A stretch of 64,000 bases of DNA, taken from IMG/VR virus record IMGVR_UViG_3300023179_000031, positions 58,467 through 122,466 of that record; one strand, 5' to 3'. The notes under the pieces were generated by a model, which saw nothing but the letters and a program-made list of their open reading frames with translations, did no database searches and was not told where the DNA came from. A program made the position numbers and the translations under genes. The stretch is from a virus. Positions 45,862-55,416 of this stretch are shown here, in pieces (within the stretch, counting starts at the first letter, position 1; each line of letters opens with the position of its first letter).

Positions 45862-48800
45862 TTATTTTTGAGGCGGTAATACTGATCCGCTTCTTACGAG
45901 TTTCCCATCATTACCTACACTATAATTCTTAATTTCTTCGCCAAGATAATGAAATAATTTACTTTGTACCGTATCTGTAAGATCTTTGAGAAAAGATGTG
46001 CCGTTGAGATTTACGTTAACATTTGTTGTATCTAGTGTAATTTTGAATTTAGTATTAGCTAAATTTGTAATATTTGTTGCTAAACTAGTATTAAAATTAG
46101 TCAAATATTTTGCTAATTGACCTAAAGATTCTAGATTAAAACCAAATCCACCGCCACCTCTTTCTGCTTGTGTGGAACCGCCATCTCTATATCTTACTAT
46201 TCCACCTGTCGCCATCGTGACAGCTTCGCCAGATTGCGAAGAAGATGGTGAGCTACCCCTGTTCATGGCTTGTAAAATAGATAGATTATTATTTCTTTGA
46301 ACAGCTTCTCTTCTCACAACGAACTCTCCGGGGGTTAGCATAGCTGGAATAGTATCTGTACCGCGAGGCACAAATATACCACGGCTAGCATATACCATAC
46401 CGCCGGTAGCCATTAGTTCAGCACCTAAAGCTCTTCCTTTTTCTACAGCGTTTTGTAATATAATTTCGGCTTTATCTACATTCATTTGAGCGGTCTGCAC
46501 ATCTATTTGTGATAAATCTTGTCCTAGCTGTCCAGTTTCTCCAAGAGCGCCACCAAGTTCTCTTAATCTAGCTTTAGACGCTTCTTCTTGACCAGTAGTG
46601 CCAGCGGCAACTTGAGCCATAGCTAATGGATTTTGAATACCAGCAGTAGAAAGAGCAGCACCATATGTTCTTTCAGTTAAACCTCTGGGACCAGCAAGAT
46701 TTTGTCCATATATAGATGTAACTCCAGCCTCTTGTTGTCTTTTTGTTTCTTTTGCTGCGTCTCCAAGAGCGCTCATTCCAAATTGTCGAATCATTCTTTG
46801 GTCGCCAGTAGCAACGGCGGCTTGCGCCCCAATGGCGGCTTGTTGGTCAAAGAATTTTTCTATGTCACCAGAAACTAATGAATCTACTGAGTCTCTTTCT
46901 AATTTATTTTTCTCAGAGATCAATTTTAAGTTTTCTTCTTCAAGTTTAACTAACTCTCTAATAGTTTGTATTTGATCTTTTTGAGCTTGTTTTAAATCTT
47001 GCTGCTGTTGTCTTAATTCCTGCCCGCCTTTAGTCCCAGAACCTTCTCCAGCATCTATCCTTTTTTGATTACTAGCAAATCTTTTCTGAATTTCTTGAGA
47101 TCTTGCTGTAAAATCTGCACCACTGGCCGATTTTAATGCTGGTAAGCCCGTTAAATTATTACTTGCATTAGCTTTTGTTAATACTGAAGCTCTTTTTTCT
47201 TCTATTGTTAATTTTGGACCGCCATATTTTGATTGAATTTCTCTACCTTCCATCATCAAATCTTGAGCTTCTTTAACAGATTGGATATAGCTTCTTTCTG
47301 TGTCAATTCTCTCTTTGGTTAATTTTACTAAAACGTCTTGAGCTTTTTGGTAATCTTGTAATACTTTTTGTACTGGCTCAAAAAATTTCTTCCCTTGTTC
47401 TCCTAAAGCATCAGCAATGCCACTATAATCACCTCTTGCAATTTGATCCGTTATTGCGTCTGTAAGCTCTATGCCGTTAACAATATTTTTAAATTCTTCT
47501 GGCGCTCCTTCACCGAGTTTTTCAGCAAATTTTTTCCTTATTTCTTCTGGAGTAAATGATTTTCCAGAAGCGCTTTGTTCATCTTTTATTTGTTGTGATA
47601 CATCTTTATACTTTACTTGTGCTGAATTAAAAGCTCCAGACATGCCTTGGAATTTTTCTACTTGCGCAAGAGAAGCTCCTAAATCTGTTAATGTAGAACT
47701 AACTTGGGCTGTTGCTTTATCTAATGATGCTTGATCCATAGCTGCACCAGCGGATGTTGCAGATGCTTCTAATAGACCGATAGCATTAACTGCTGGTAAT
47801 GCAGTTCCTTCTATTTGGGCAGCAAAATTTTGTAATTCTGCCGCAGCAGCGCCAGCGCCAGCCGCTGGACCACGAAGACCAAGATTAAGAGCTTGAAGAG
47901 ACTTCTCTAGTCTTTCCTGTTCTTTAATTAAATTACTAATACTTTTTTCATATTCTTCAGCTTGTTTTCTAAGCGCTGCACCTTGTTCTGCGTAGGCGGT
48001 TCCAGTTTCTGTATCTCCACGTTTATTAGCAGCGAAAGCTTTGGAAAAAGCTTCTGAAGCCTGTTTTCTAATGGCTTGCGGTCCACTGTCTCCAAGTGTG
48101 CTGTCTAGACCTGTGGAAATTTCCTCTTTAGTTTTACCAGCTTTAATACTAGACAATATAGAGGTTCTTGCAGTTGCAAGACCAACCTGCTTGTTGATAT
48201 CATTAGCCTGTAATACTGAAGCTTTTTGTCCTTCTATAGTTTTAGAATTCTCGCTATCTATTCTTTTATTTCTTGTGTCTGCCGTTTCCATTCCGAATAA
48301 ACCGCCGCCTAAATAAGCACCAAGATTTCTAGCTATAGCGCCGCTTCCAATTTCTGATTTATTTTCATTATTTTTTGTAACAGCTTTTTCATTTTTTTGT
48401 TGAAGATTATTTACTTCTTGTGTTGCATATTGAACTTTTCTTAGTGCCTCTGCCGCAGTCATAGTTCCAGCTTGAAAATCTTTAATACTTGTTTCAGCAG
48501 AGGTCTGAGCTTCAGCAAGAGCTTGGCTTGTTTTTACAGCTTGAGCTTGAGCTTCTGCTAAAGCTATTGCGCTAGCCTTGGTATTTCCACCAAAAAGAAT
48601 ATTGAGACTTTCAGTAAGTCCCGGCGCTGCATTTGCAAACAGTGTTCCTATTCCAGCACCTATTGTGGCACCAATAGCTGAACCTATTGGCCCACCTAGG
48701 AAAAATCCAATTCCAGCACCAGCCGTCGCACCAGCAGTCCTAGCTGTATTAGCAGTTTCTAATTCATATTTTTGTCCAGCAACTTTACCAGCTTTTGATA

Positions 48801-51800
48801 CATCTCCTTTACTGATGGCTTTTTTGAGTTGATTATCATAATCATACATAGAACTTATTAATGTATTAAATACTGAAGAAACAACTAATGCTGAACCTCC
48901 AATTGCTATAAGTGGGCCAGCTAATGAAACTAAATTGGTAATTAGTGGACCGGCGGCTTGAGTGATGCCTGTCATTGCGCCACTAAGTTTAGTTCCTACC
49001 GAACTAGCTACATTTCCTAGGCCAACTTTGCTTGCTGCTAATTGTACCCCAGAGCCTATTCCAGACATGGCATAACCACCAACATTTTGAAAACTTTTTC
49101 CAACAAAATTAGCGCTATTCATGGCGGCGTTAGTGGCATTACCAGCCGCTCCACTTTGACTTGATGCTTTTCCAATGTTTTGAGCAAATTTTCCAGTAAC
49201 TGATGTTGGAGTAGATGATCGCTGTGTTCTTAGTTCTCTAATTTGATCTGCTCTCGTTTGTCTAGATAATTGCTGCATCGGAGTATCATTTCTAACAAAT
49301 CGTCCGCTTGCAGTATCATAAGCCCCACGACTATCGCCCTGTCTATTAGGGGCAGAATCTCTTAAGTTTTTAATTTTACCATCTATTTTGCCAGTTTGAA
49401 ATGCTTCTTTAAAACTTTCTCCAGCGCGCTGCTTGCCAGAAGTAACACCTCCGATAATATCTCCAAGGCTACCAGATCCAGTGCCAAGTAAAGTTTTTAA
49501 TTTGTCAACATTTAAACTAACACCAAAAGATTGTAAAGCAAAAATAACACCACCAACAGTTGTAGCCATAGACAAAAGAGAATTAGTCATTCTAGTAATA
49601 GCAGATGAGTTTTCATCTATCGGTGGAATCATGCTTTGAATGATAGATGGCAATAAAGTTAGAGCAATTAATCCACCCTGTGCATCTTGTGAGCTTCCTA
49701 CTCCAGAACTGTTAGCTTTACTTTTTCCCGAACTAACAACTGCCACACCGCTAGAAGGTGTGGCTTTTCCCGGAGTTGTATTTGGTAGAACGGTACTCGC
49801 CGTTGCGGAAGCGTTAATCACTGACGCTTGTGCAGTTTTTATTTTAGAAATTGTATTGGCATTTAATTGTTGTACTTGTTGTTTATATTGATTGGTAATA
49901 TTAGCAATTTCTTGCTGACTCTTTCCAGATGCTTGAGCAGACTTAACTTCTTGATCGTGAGCATTTTTAATTTGCTGAAAGCTTTCTTTGTAGTCGGCTT
50001 TAATAGCGTCCAAATATACTTTTTGTACATTAATGCCTTGCTTGGGGGTGGGAGAAGCACCAACTGTCGATGTGGTGGCAGTTGGCTGTGCTGCGCTTGT
50101 CGCCGCCGTGGTCACGCTAGATGTTGCTCCAGCCAGTGTCATTGCGGCAGTAGCTTTAGCAGATGCTAATTTTGCATTGGTGTCTGCTTGTAATGCGCCC
50201 ACGTATGGTTGCATACTTGTAACTATTTGATCATTTGTTTTTCCTTGTAGTAACATCGTGTTAACTAATTTACCATACGCAGCCGCTAATTGTCCTTCTT
50301 GCGTAGTTGATAAATTTGCAACATTAGCATACTCCTTTAGAGATTTAGCTAAAGTAGGCGTTATTGTTTGTAGTAATTTTATATCTTTTGAGCTTTTCTG
50401 CCAAGTTATATCAGCAATAGAAAATGTTCCTATTAGCTGTGCAACAATTTTATTAAGCAGCGTTGGAGCTTTAGTGTCAAATCCGGGAACTGGAAAATTA
50501 CTAACAACCGATTTTGTACCACCGGATGCTGTACCACCAGTAGCAAAATTTTGTACTACTCCACCCTTTGCATATTTACCAACCGTATTCATACGGTGTA
50601 AATTGCCATAACCAATTCTTTGTGCTGATGATTTATTAACAACGAACTCGCCGGGAGTTAATAGTGCTGGAACGGTATCTGTACCAACACCGCCGCCTGT
50701 AGCAAATTTTTGTATTCTAGTAGCTCCAGCACCTAAAGATAAACCTTTAGCAATAGATGAGGCAATGTTTCTTCTATTTGGTTCATTTTTAAATTCATTT
50801 GGTAAAATAAATTCATTTACACCAAATAATTTATTGGCTTGTTTACCATTTATAGAAGTAAAGTCAAATATTGCATCTGATTTGCCATCATCTGCAATAA
50901 CGTTACCAGTTACACTTCTAACAAAAGCTTCAAAAAATTGCCCTTCTATAGAATTTATGGCAGACTTAGATAGTAATTGATTGATAGTCTTTGGTGGGCT
51001 TGATACATCTAACTCGCCATTAAAATTTTTAGCGGCTTTATCAAAAGCTTTCGGAAGAATACTTGTAATATCATCTTCAAATATTTTATATCCTTGTGGA
51101 TCTAAAAATGTGGTTGTGGCTTGAGTTGCCGAAATTTTAGCGCCAGCGGGAACAGCTTCAGAAATACTTTTTTTGCCAGTAGACTTTAGTATGGCTTCTC
51201 TTAAGACTTTGGTTCCACTAGCATTACCATACTTAAATACATCATTAATAGTTGATGACATGTCAACATTACTGCCAAAACCTTTCAAAAAAGACACTCC
51301 GAATGGTTGACTCAGTGTGATATTTTTTACTTGACCTTTAGAACCTTCTTTGCCTTTTGGTCTATCTTTTGACGGTGGCGTTGTTTTAGCAGAGAATTCA
51401 GCCGCTTTAGCATCTCTTTCTTCCTTAGTCATTCTAGACCATTGACTAGAAGTAAAAGACGCTTTTGCTTTTTTATATATGCTTGCTGGAATATCATTGC
51501 CATAAGCATGTCTATTATTATTTACTATACCGCCAGCAGCAAATTTTTGTACCAATCCACCAGAATTCATTTGTGCTAGATTTTCAGCACCAAGTTTTGC
51601 TACGCTACTTTTTCTTATGACAAACTCTCCCGGCGTAAGCATAGCAGGAACAGTATCGCTATTTCCAGTGCCGGGAACTAAACCTCCAGTTGCAAAAGCG
51701 TGTACTCTACCGCCAGAATGAAATGTTCTACCAGAAGTTAATCCCGCGCCAACTCCACCTAAAAATCCACCAATACCTTTTACAGCTTTAAATGCAGCAA

Positions 51801-53067
51801 CAGCGCCAAGAAGAGGAAGCAAAGGCTTAATAGAATCAGCAATCTTAATCAATGCAGAAGCTAAAGCCAAAGCTGTATTAGCCATAACTTGAAACGTTGT
51901 TGTTTCTGTCATGGATCTAACTAAAGCTAAGAATTCTTCTTTAACTTTAATGATTCTAATTGCTAGAGAAGCTTGTGCGGTTTCTGCGTTTTTAGTTAAA
52001 CCATTACCAGCATTTTGAGCAACATTAAGAGCGGCCTGCGCCGTACTAAACTGTTGTAACAATGGAAGAACCTTACCAATTTGTCGGAATCCACCCAGCT
52101 CTTCAGCAATTTTGATAAATGTTAAATCACCTTCGCCAAGCCCACTAATAGCTTCGCTCAATCTTTTAATAGCCTCATATGGGCCAACGAACTTTCCATT
52201 TAAATCTACAAGTTCAACACCAAACCGTTTTAAGAATTCAATTGTTTCTGGTCGCTGGATACGTGTAAAAATAGTTCTTAAGCCCGTACCAATACTTTCA
52301 GCACTTTCACGGGTTGTGGCTCGTACTGATGTGAATAGAGCTAGTAATTCGTTAAGACTACCACCAGACGCCTTAAACACACCACCAGAGCGACGAATAA
52401 CGTCGATTAAGTCACCAGCTTCTACGGCGAATGCGCCAGCAACAGCATCAATAGAACTAAGCTGACCTTCTAATGCTCCAACACCTTGTTTAAACTGTGC
52501 AAGAATAGCAATAGCACCCTCTGCCGTTTCTTGAATGCTATCAAAGTTAGGAGCAAGTGCAGCTTTAGCTAAAGATTCTAAAGCAATTTTAGTATCATCA
52601 CTAGACAAACCGGCCTGTGTTAAAACAGTGGTTACTTCTAACAATGATTCAGATGTTACGCCTAATCCAGTAGACAAATTCGTAACAGAGTCAGTTAAGT
52701 CTCTTAAACTACTAACACTTCTGCCAGTAACCTGAGAAATTTTAATCAATTCTCGCTCAAAATCAATAGCAGTTTTTACAGCATCAGACAGTGTGCTAGT
52801 AAATAATCCTACCGCTCTAGTGGCGATAGAAAAAGCCGCAAAGCGACGAATAGAAACAGCAAAGGCATTACCCATTCTACCAGCCGCAGTAGTTGCGGCT
52901 TGGGTAGATTGAGTTATTTGCTGTAGTTGCTGATTAGCTTGGGCCGAACCGCGAACTTGAACGTTTACGCTAACGTTATTTAGCTGATTTTGAATCTGGC
53001 TAACAACTTGCGCTACGTTATTGGGGGCTTGAAGCTGTAGCTGTGCAGTCAGTACGAATCTAGACAT
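45862..53067 (-). CDS. Tape measure protein (2401 aa)
   Basis: The N-terminus (coiled segments, then RRFAAFSIATRAVGLFTSTLSDAVKTAIDFE) matches TP901-type tape measure proteins, with the conserved ITQVTG-like and GVTSESLLEV regions following. Glycine-rich hydrophobic segments (such as GIGFFLGGPIGSAIGATIGAGIG) suit passage through a membrane during DNA injection. A TVPAMLTPGEFV motif recurs three times (about residues 469, 795 and 2240). Between the first two copies is a domain with EGQFFEAFVRSVTG and DAIFDF that could be a nuclease remnant. It precedes the giant tail protein, as expected. At about 0.15 nm per residue the tail would be near 360 nm. Confidence 0.92.
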   Translation of the reverse strand: MSRFVLTAQLQLQAPNNVAQVVSQIQNQLNNVSVNVQVRGSAQANQQLQQITQSTQAATTAAGRMGNAFAVSIRRFAAFSIATRAVGLFTSTLSDAVKTAIDFERELIKISQVTGRSVSSLRDLTDSVTNLSTGLGVTSESLLEVTTVLTQAGLSSDDTKIALESLAKAALAPNFDSIQETAEGAIAILAQFKQGVGALEGQLSSIDAVAGAFAVEAGDLIDVIRRSGGVFKASGGSLNELLALFTSVRATTRESAESIGTGLRTIFTRIQRPETIEFLKRFGVELVDLNGKFVGPYEAIKRLSEAISGLGEGDLTFIKIAEELGGFRQIGKVLPLLQQFSTAQAALNVAQNAGNGLTKNAETAQASLAIRIIKVKEEFLALVRSMTETTTFQVMANTALALASALIKIADSIKPLLPLLGAVAAFKAVKGIGGFLGGVGAGLTSGRTFHSGGRVHAFATGGLVPGTGNSDTVPAMLTPGEFVIRKSSVAKLGAENLAQMNSGGLVQKFAAGGIVNNNRHAYGNDIPASIYKKAKASFTSSQWSRMTKEERDAKAAEFSAKTTPPSKDRPKGKEGSKGQVKNITLSQPFGVSFLKGFGSNVDMSSTINDVFKYGNASGTKVLREAILKSTGKKSISEAVPAGAKISATQATTTFLDPQGYKIFEDDITSILPKAFDKAAKNFNGELDVSSPPKTINQLLSKSAINSIEGQFFEAFVRSVTGNVIADDGKSDAIFDFTSINGKQANKLFGVNEFILPNEFKNEPNRRNIASSIAKGLSLGAGATRIQKFATGGGVGTDTVPALLTPGEFVVNKSSAQRIGYGNLHRMNTVGKYAKGGVVQNFATGGTASGGTKSVVSNFPVPGFDTKAPTLLNKIVAQLIGTFSIADITWQKSSKDIKLLQTITPTLAKSLKEYANVANLSTTQEGQLAAAYGKLVNTMLLQGKTNDQIVTSMQPYVGALQADTNAKLASAKATAAMTLAGATSSVTTAATSAAQPTATTSTVGASPTPKQGINVQKVYLDAIKADYKESFQQIKNAHDQEVKSAQASGKSQQEIANITNQYKQQVQQLNANTISKIKTAQASVINASATASTVLPNTTPGKATPSSGVAVVSSGKSKANSSGVGSSQDAQGGLIALTLLPSIIQSMIPPIDENSSAITRMTNSLLSMATTVGGVIFALQSFGVSLNVDKLKTLLGTGSGSLGDIIGGVTSGKQRAGESFKEAFQTGKIDGKIKNLRDSAPNRQGDSRGAYDTASGRFVRNDTPMQQLSRQTRADQIRELRTQRSSTPTSVTGKFAQNIGKASSQSGAAGNATNAAMNSANFVGKSFQNVGGYAMSGIGSGVQLAASKVGLGNVASSVGTKLSGAMTGITQAAGPLITNLVSLAGPLIAIGGSALVVSSVFNTLISSMYDYDNQLKKAISKGDVSKAGKVAGQKYELETANTARTAGATAGAGIGFFLGGPIGSAIGATIGAGIGTLFANAAPGLTESLNILFGGNTKASAIALAEAQAQAVKTSQALAEAQTSAETSIKDFQAGTMTAAEALRKVQYATQEVNNLQQKNEKAVTKNNENKSEIGSGAIARNLGAYLGGGLFGMETADTRNKRIDSENSKTIEGQKASVLQANDINKQVGLATARTSILSSIKAGKTKEEISTGLDSTLGDSGPQAIRKQASEAFSKAFAANKRGDTETGTAYAEQGAALRKQAEEYEKSISNLIKEQERLEKSLQALNLGLRGPAAGAGAAAAELQNFAAQIEGTALPAVNAIGLLEASATSAGAAMDQASLDKATAQVSSTLTDLGASLAQVEKFQGMSGAFNSAQVKYKDVSQQIKDEQSASGKSFTPEEIRKKFAEKLGEGAPEEFKNIVNGIELTDAITDQIARGDYSGIADALGEQGKKFFEPVQKVLQDYQKAQDVLVKLTKERIDTERSYIQSVKEAQDLMMEGREIQSKYGGPKLTIEEKRASVLTKANASNNLTGLPALKSASGADFTARSQEIQKRFASNQKRIDAGEGSGTKGGQELRQQQQDLKQAQKDQIQTIRELVKLEEENLKLISEKNKLERDSVDSLVSGDIEKFFDQQAAIGAQAAVATGDQRMIRQFGMSALGDAAKETKRQQEAGVTSIYGQNLAGPRGLTERTYGAALSTAGIQNPLAMAQVAAGTTGQEEASKARLRELGGALGETGQLGQDLSQIDVQTAQMNVDKAEIILQNAVEKGRALGAELMATGGMVYASRGIFVPRGTDTIPAMLTPGEFVVRREAVQRNNNLSILQAMNRGSSPSSSQSGEAVTMATGGIVRYRDGGSTQAERGGGGFGFNLESLGQLAKYLTNFNTSLATNITNLANTKFKITLDTTNVNVNLNGTSFLKDLTDTVQSKLFHYLGEEIKNYSVGNDGKLVRSGSVLPPQK

Positions 53068-53111
53068 AACGCCCTATACTGTTAAAGACCACACTATCCA
53101 CTTCCTACAAA

Positions 53112-53942
53112 CTATCCTTCAGGATTCACTTTCTTGCCTTTATCATCAACATACACGACCGATGGCACATAATTACCATTCTCATCTAGTACGTTTCCGT
53201 CTTTATCAGTTCGCTGACCCTCATCATTGATGTACTGTCCTAGGTTATTGATTCTGCGACCTTCTAGATCAACCGTTTCGCCCTTCTCGTTAACTAGGGA
53301 GAGATCGTCATTAACGAAATGGTACTGTTTAAGAAACTTGTTTTCTGGAAGGTTAGCTTCGAAGTCTTTGTCGATAGAATACATCATTTGAGCTAGGGCT
53401 GTAGCTGCCGCAAATGCAACTTCGCTATCTGACTTTTCGAGGTATTCGTCTACTGAATTATACACTTTATTGCCATTTTCATAGAAAGCACAGTTGGCAA
53501 CTAAAAACTCAAATCTGGCATTGTCAGAAATGGCTTCTGCGGTATTTTGCTCAAGAGCCATTTTTTCAGCAATTAGCTCTCTTAGCTCATTTCGCTTCTT
53601 TCTCATTTCAATAGCTATATTTTTAGCTTCAGAAGCCTTTACTTTGGCATTCTTGCTTTCACCAACATATAACTGCTTTTCTAAGGCTATTATTTCTGCG
53701 CTAATCTTGTCCTGTTCTACGTCCTTGCCCTTGTCCCAAATACCCTGTTCTTTCATGAACTTGGATAGTTCCTTTTTTGTCATAATTCCATCTCTCACGC
53801 AATCTGTCCAAGCCTTGGCAGAAACTCTTTGAGCTTGAGACATTACTGCGCTTTGTGGTCTTTTTACAACAATCTTGACTGTCTTTTCGCCTTCGCCGTC
53901 TTTAACCTTGACTTCAATAGCTTTATCCTTTTCCTTTGACAT
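53112..53942 (-). CDS. Tail assembly chaperone-like protein
   Basis: The 276-aa charged protein is encoded directly before the tape measure gene, where tail chaperones usually lie. It shares a motif (DGIMTKKELSKFMKEQGIW, about residues 51-69) with the protein at 54310-55347 (DGLMTEDEMFSWMKEQYLW), which suggests paralogy. A coiled-coil stretch (EIIALEKQLY ... EMRKKRNELRELIAEKMAL) follows. The C-terminus has repeated short Gly/Asn/Asp elements (EGRRINNLGQYINDEGQRTDKDG). No slippery sequence was found that would join it to its upstream neighbour. AGGAG precedes the ATG. Confidence 0.5.
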   Translation of the reverse strand: MSKEKDKAIEVKVKDGEGEKTVKIVVKRPQSAVMSQAQRVSAKAWTDCVRDGIMTKKELSKFMKEQGIWDKGKDVEQDKISAEIIALEKQLYVGESKNAKVKASEAKNIAIEMRKKRNELRELIAEKMALEQNTAEAISDNARFEFLVANCAFYENGNKVYNSVDEYLEKSDSEVAFAAATALAQMMYSIDKDFEANLPENKFLKQYHFVNDDLSLVNEKGETVDLEGRRINNLGQYINDEGQRTDKDGNVLDENGNYVPSVVYVDDKGKKVNPEG

Positions 53943-53951
53943 AATAATCTC

Positions 53952-54299
53952 CTATTTCTTTTCTGGTTGAATAACTGGAATCTTAATCGAATATCTTAGC
54001 CACTCTACATCATACTGGGCCAATTCTGCATCAATATTACGTGCTTGATTATTTCCCTTATCTAGTATTTCTGAACGCACCTTTTGAAAAACATCTTTAA
54101 TAATTTGCTGATCTTTTGTTAGTTTGCCATCTGGAGTTTCCCATAAAAAACTAAAATTGTCTTCAATGCTACTTAGAGCGCCAATCATAGTAGTCTGAAT
54201 TTTCTTTTTAAGAATCTTGGATAGTCTTTCTTTGGACTCTTGCTTGTATTTTTCCTCTCTGGCCTTTTTATAGTCAGATCTATTATTCAAATTATCCAT
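53952..54299 (-). CDS. Small protein in tail-chaperone position
   Basis: The 115-aa product is highly charged and helical at its start (YKKAREEKYKQESKERLSKILKKKIQ). No family is recognised. It lies between two chaperone-like genes with an AAGGAG site before its ATG and an AGGAG-led gene after it, so it is part of the same operon. A role in tail assembly is inferred from position only. Confidence 0.5.
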   Translation of the reverse strand: MDNLNNRSDYKKAREEKYKQESKERLSKILKKKIQTTMIGALSSIEDNFSFLWETPDGKLTKDQQIIKDVFQKVRSEILDKGNNQARNIDAELAQYDVEWLRYSIKIPVIQPEKK

Positions 54300-54309
54300 T
54301 ATAAACTCC

Positions 54310-55347
54310 TTACTTTGATTTAGCTTGTCTTGAGGCCATTTCCATCTTTTGCGTATGTATTTTCATTTTTTCGTCGGCAAATTCTTCTTGATTAACAGTT
54401 CCTTTAGATTCGATAATTTTAGTACGTTGATTAATAATTGCTTTTGATGTAGAGCTATTCATATTTTGAATATTTTTAGCTTTTTCTGGATTTTTAGCCA
54501 TTATGAATACTTCTGATGCTCCCTTGATTTTTTCATTTTTAGTAGAGTTTTCAAAGTCCTTTTCTAGTTTTTCTTTTTCGCGTTTCCTATTTTGAGTTAT
54601 AAACCAGCCATCCAGCATGTCATCATCTTCTATAACTTCTTTACTTGGGCAGTCTAGCGACTCTTGTATGTTATCATACATCTGCGACCAAACTATTAGA
54701 TTTTTCTGATTGTGATTAAGCTCCGTGAGTCCTGCATTGGCAAATAGTTGTAATTGAGATTTTTCTCTAATAATCCATAGTGATTTCCACGGTTCATTTC
54801 GTGCCAAATCCCTGCATTTACTATCTGGTAGAAAAGACATATACCATTGTTCAATAACTGTTTGCAAAGGCGTGTCAGAGAAGTCATAAGGTTGATTATT
54901 TTTAAATGTGAGATTTTGTATAAGCCAAGATGTTTTTTCTGATGAAGCAAATCCTTCACACGTATTTTGGTAATTGTAATTTTTTTGTAGTAATTCTGCT
55001 GATAAAATATCTTCAGTTTCTCTTATTGCAGATCTAATTCTTTTAGCTAGCTTTGGATCTTGTCTAGCCTCATAGATGTCTACTTTAAGATTTTCAACTT
55101 TCTTTTTTATTTCCTCTAACTTGTTTTCGTGAAAGCTTGTCCAAAGATACTGCTCTTTCATCCAAGAAAACATTTCATCTTCTGTCATTAATCCGTCATT
55201 AATTGCTTGTTCGTATGCCTCGTTATATTTCTGACAAGATTCTACTAGTTGATCAATTGTTGGAGAGTGTACAACTAAGCCATCTTGTAAAAATATCTTT
55301 CCAGATCTTATCGTTGAAATAAAAAACTCCCGCTCATGCTGTTTCAT
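54310..55347 (-). CDS. Tail assembly chaperone-like protein (paralogue of 53112-53942)
   Basis: The 345-aa protein shares the DGLMTEDEMFSWMKEQYLW motif (about residues 51-69) with the protein at 53112, followed by a coiled coil (KLEEIKKKVENLKVDIYEARQD). The C-terminal third is charged (NRKREKEKLEKDFENSTKNEKIK). It is the first gene after the probable tail tube. Its ribosome site and ATG lie in the apical part of a strong hairpin, so expression is probably regulated at this point. A chaperone that binds the tape measure during tail assembly is the likely role. Confidence 0.5.
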   Translation of the reverse strand: MKQHEREFFISTIRSGKIFLQDGLVVHSPTIDQLVESCQKYNEAYEQAINDGLMTEDEMFSWMKEQYLWTSFHENKLEEIKKKVENLKVDIYEARQDPKLAKRIRSAIRETEDILSAELLQKNYNYQNTCEGFASSEKTSWLIQNLTFKNNQPYDFSDTPLQTVIEQWYMSFLPDSKCRDLARNEPWKSLWIIREKSQLQLFANAGLTELNHNQKNLIVWSQMYDNIQESLDCPSKEVIEDDDMLDGWFITQNRKREKEKLEKDFENSTKNEKIKGASEVFIMAKNPEKAKNIQNMNSSTSKAIINQRTKIIESKGTVNQEEFADEKMKIHTQKMEMASRQAKSK

Positions 55348-55369
55348 TACAAAACCTCATTGCGGGAGT
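55326..55369 (-). promoter_or_regulatory. Hairpin enclosing the start codon of 54310-55347 (attenuator-like)
   Basis: On the minus strand ACTCCCGC (55369-55362) pairs with GCGGGAGT (55333-55326), an 8-bp stem. Inside, ATG pairs with CAT and GTTT with AAAC, leaving a 7-nt apical loop that ends in the start codon (55347). TTTTTTATTT follows the stem, as at an intrinsic terminator. The plus strand also has a T-rich stretch after the stem. Confidence 0.6.
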
Positions 55370-55395
55370 CTTTATTTTTGTTTCCTTTTAAGTCC

Positions 55396-55409
55396 TAGAG
55401 TTTTATAGA
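55396..55409. repeat. Inverted repeat, copy 1, downstream of the tail tube gene
   Basis: TAGAGTTTTATAGA on the plus strand. Its exact reverse complement lies at 56418-56431, on the other side of the tail tube gene. Confidence 0.8.
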
Positions 55410-55416
55410 TTAACTA

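Noticed and set aside
53940-54310. Programmed -1 frameshift in the tail chaperone genes
   Set aside because: No canonical slippery heptamer was found near the stops, and each downstream gene has its own clear ribosome site and ATG.
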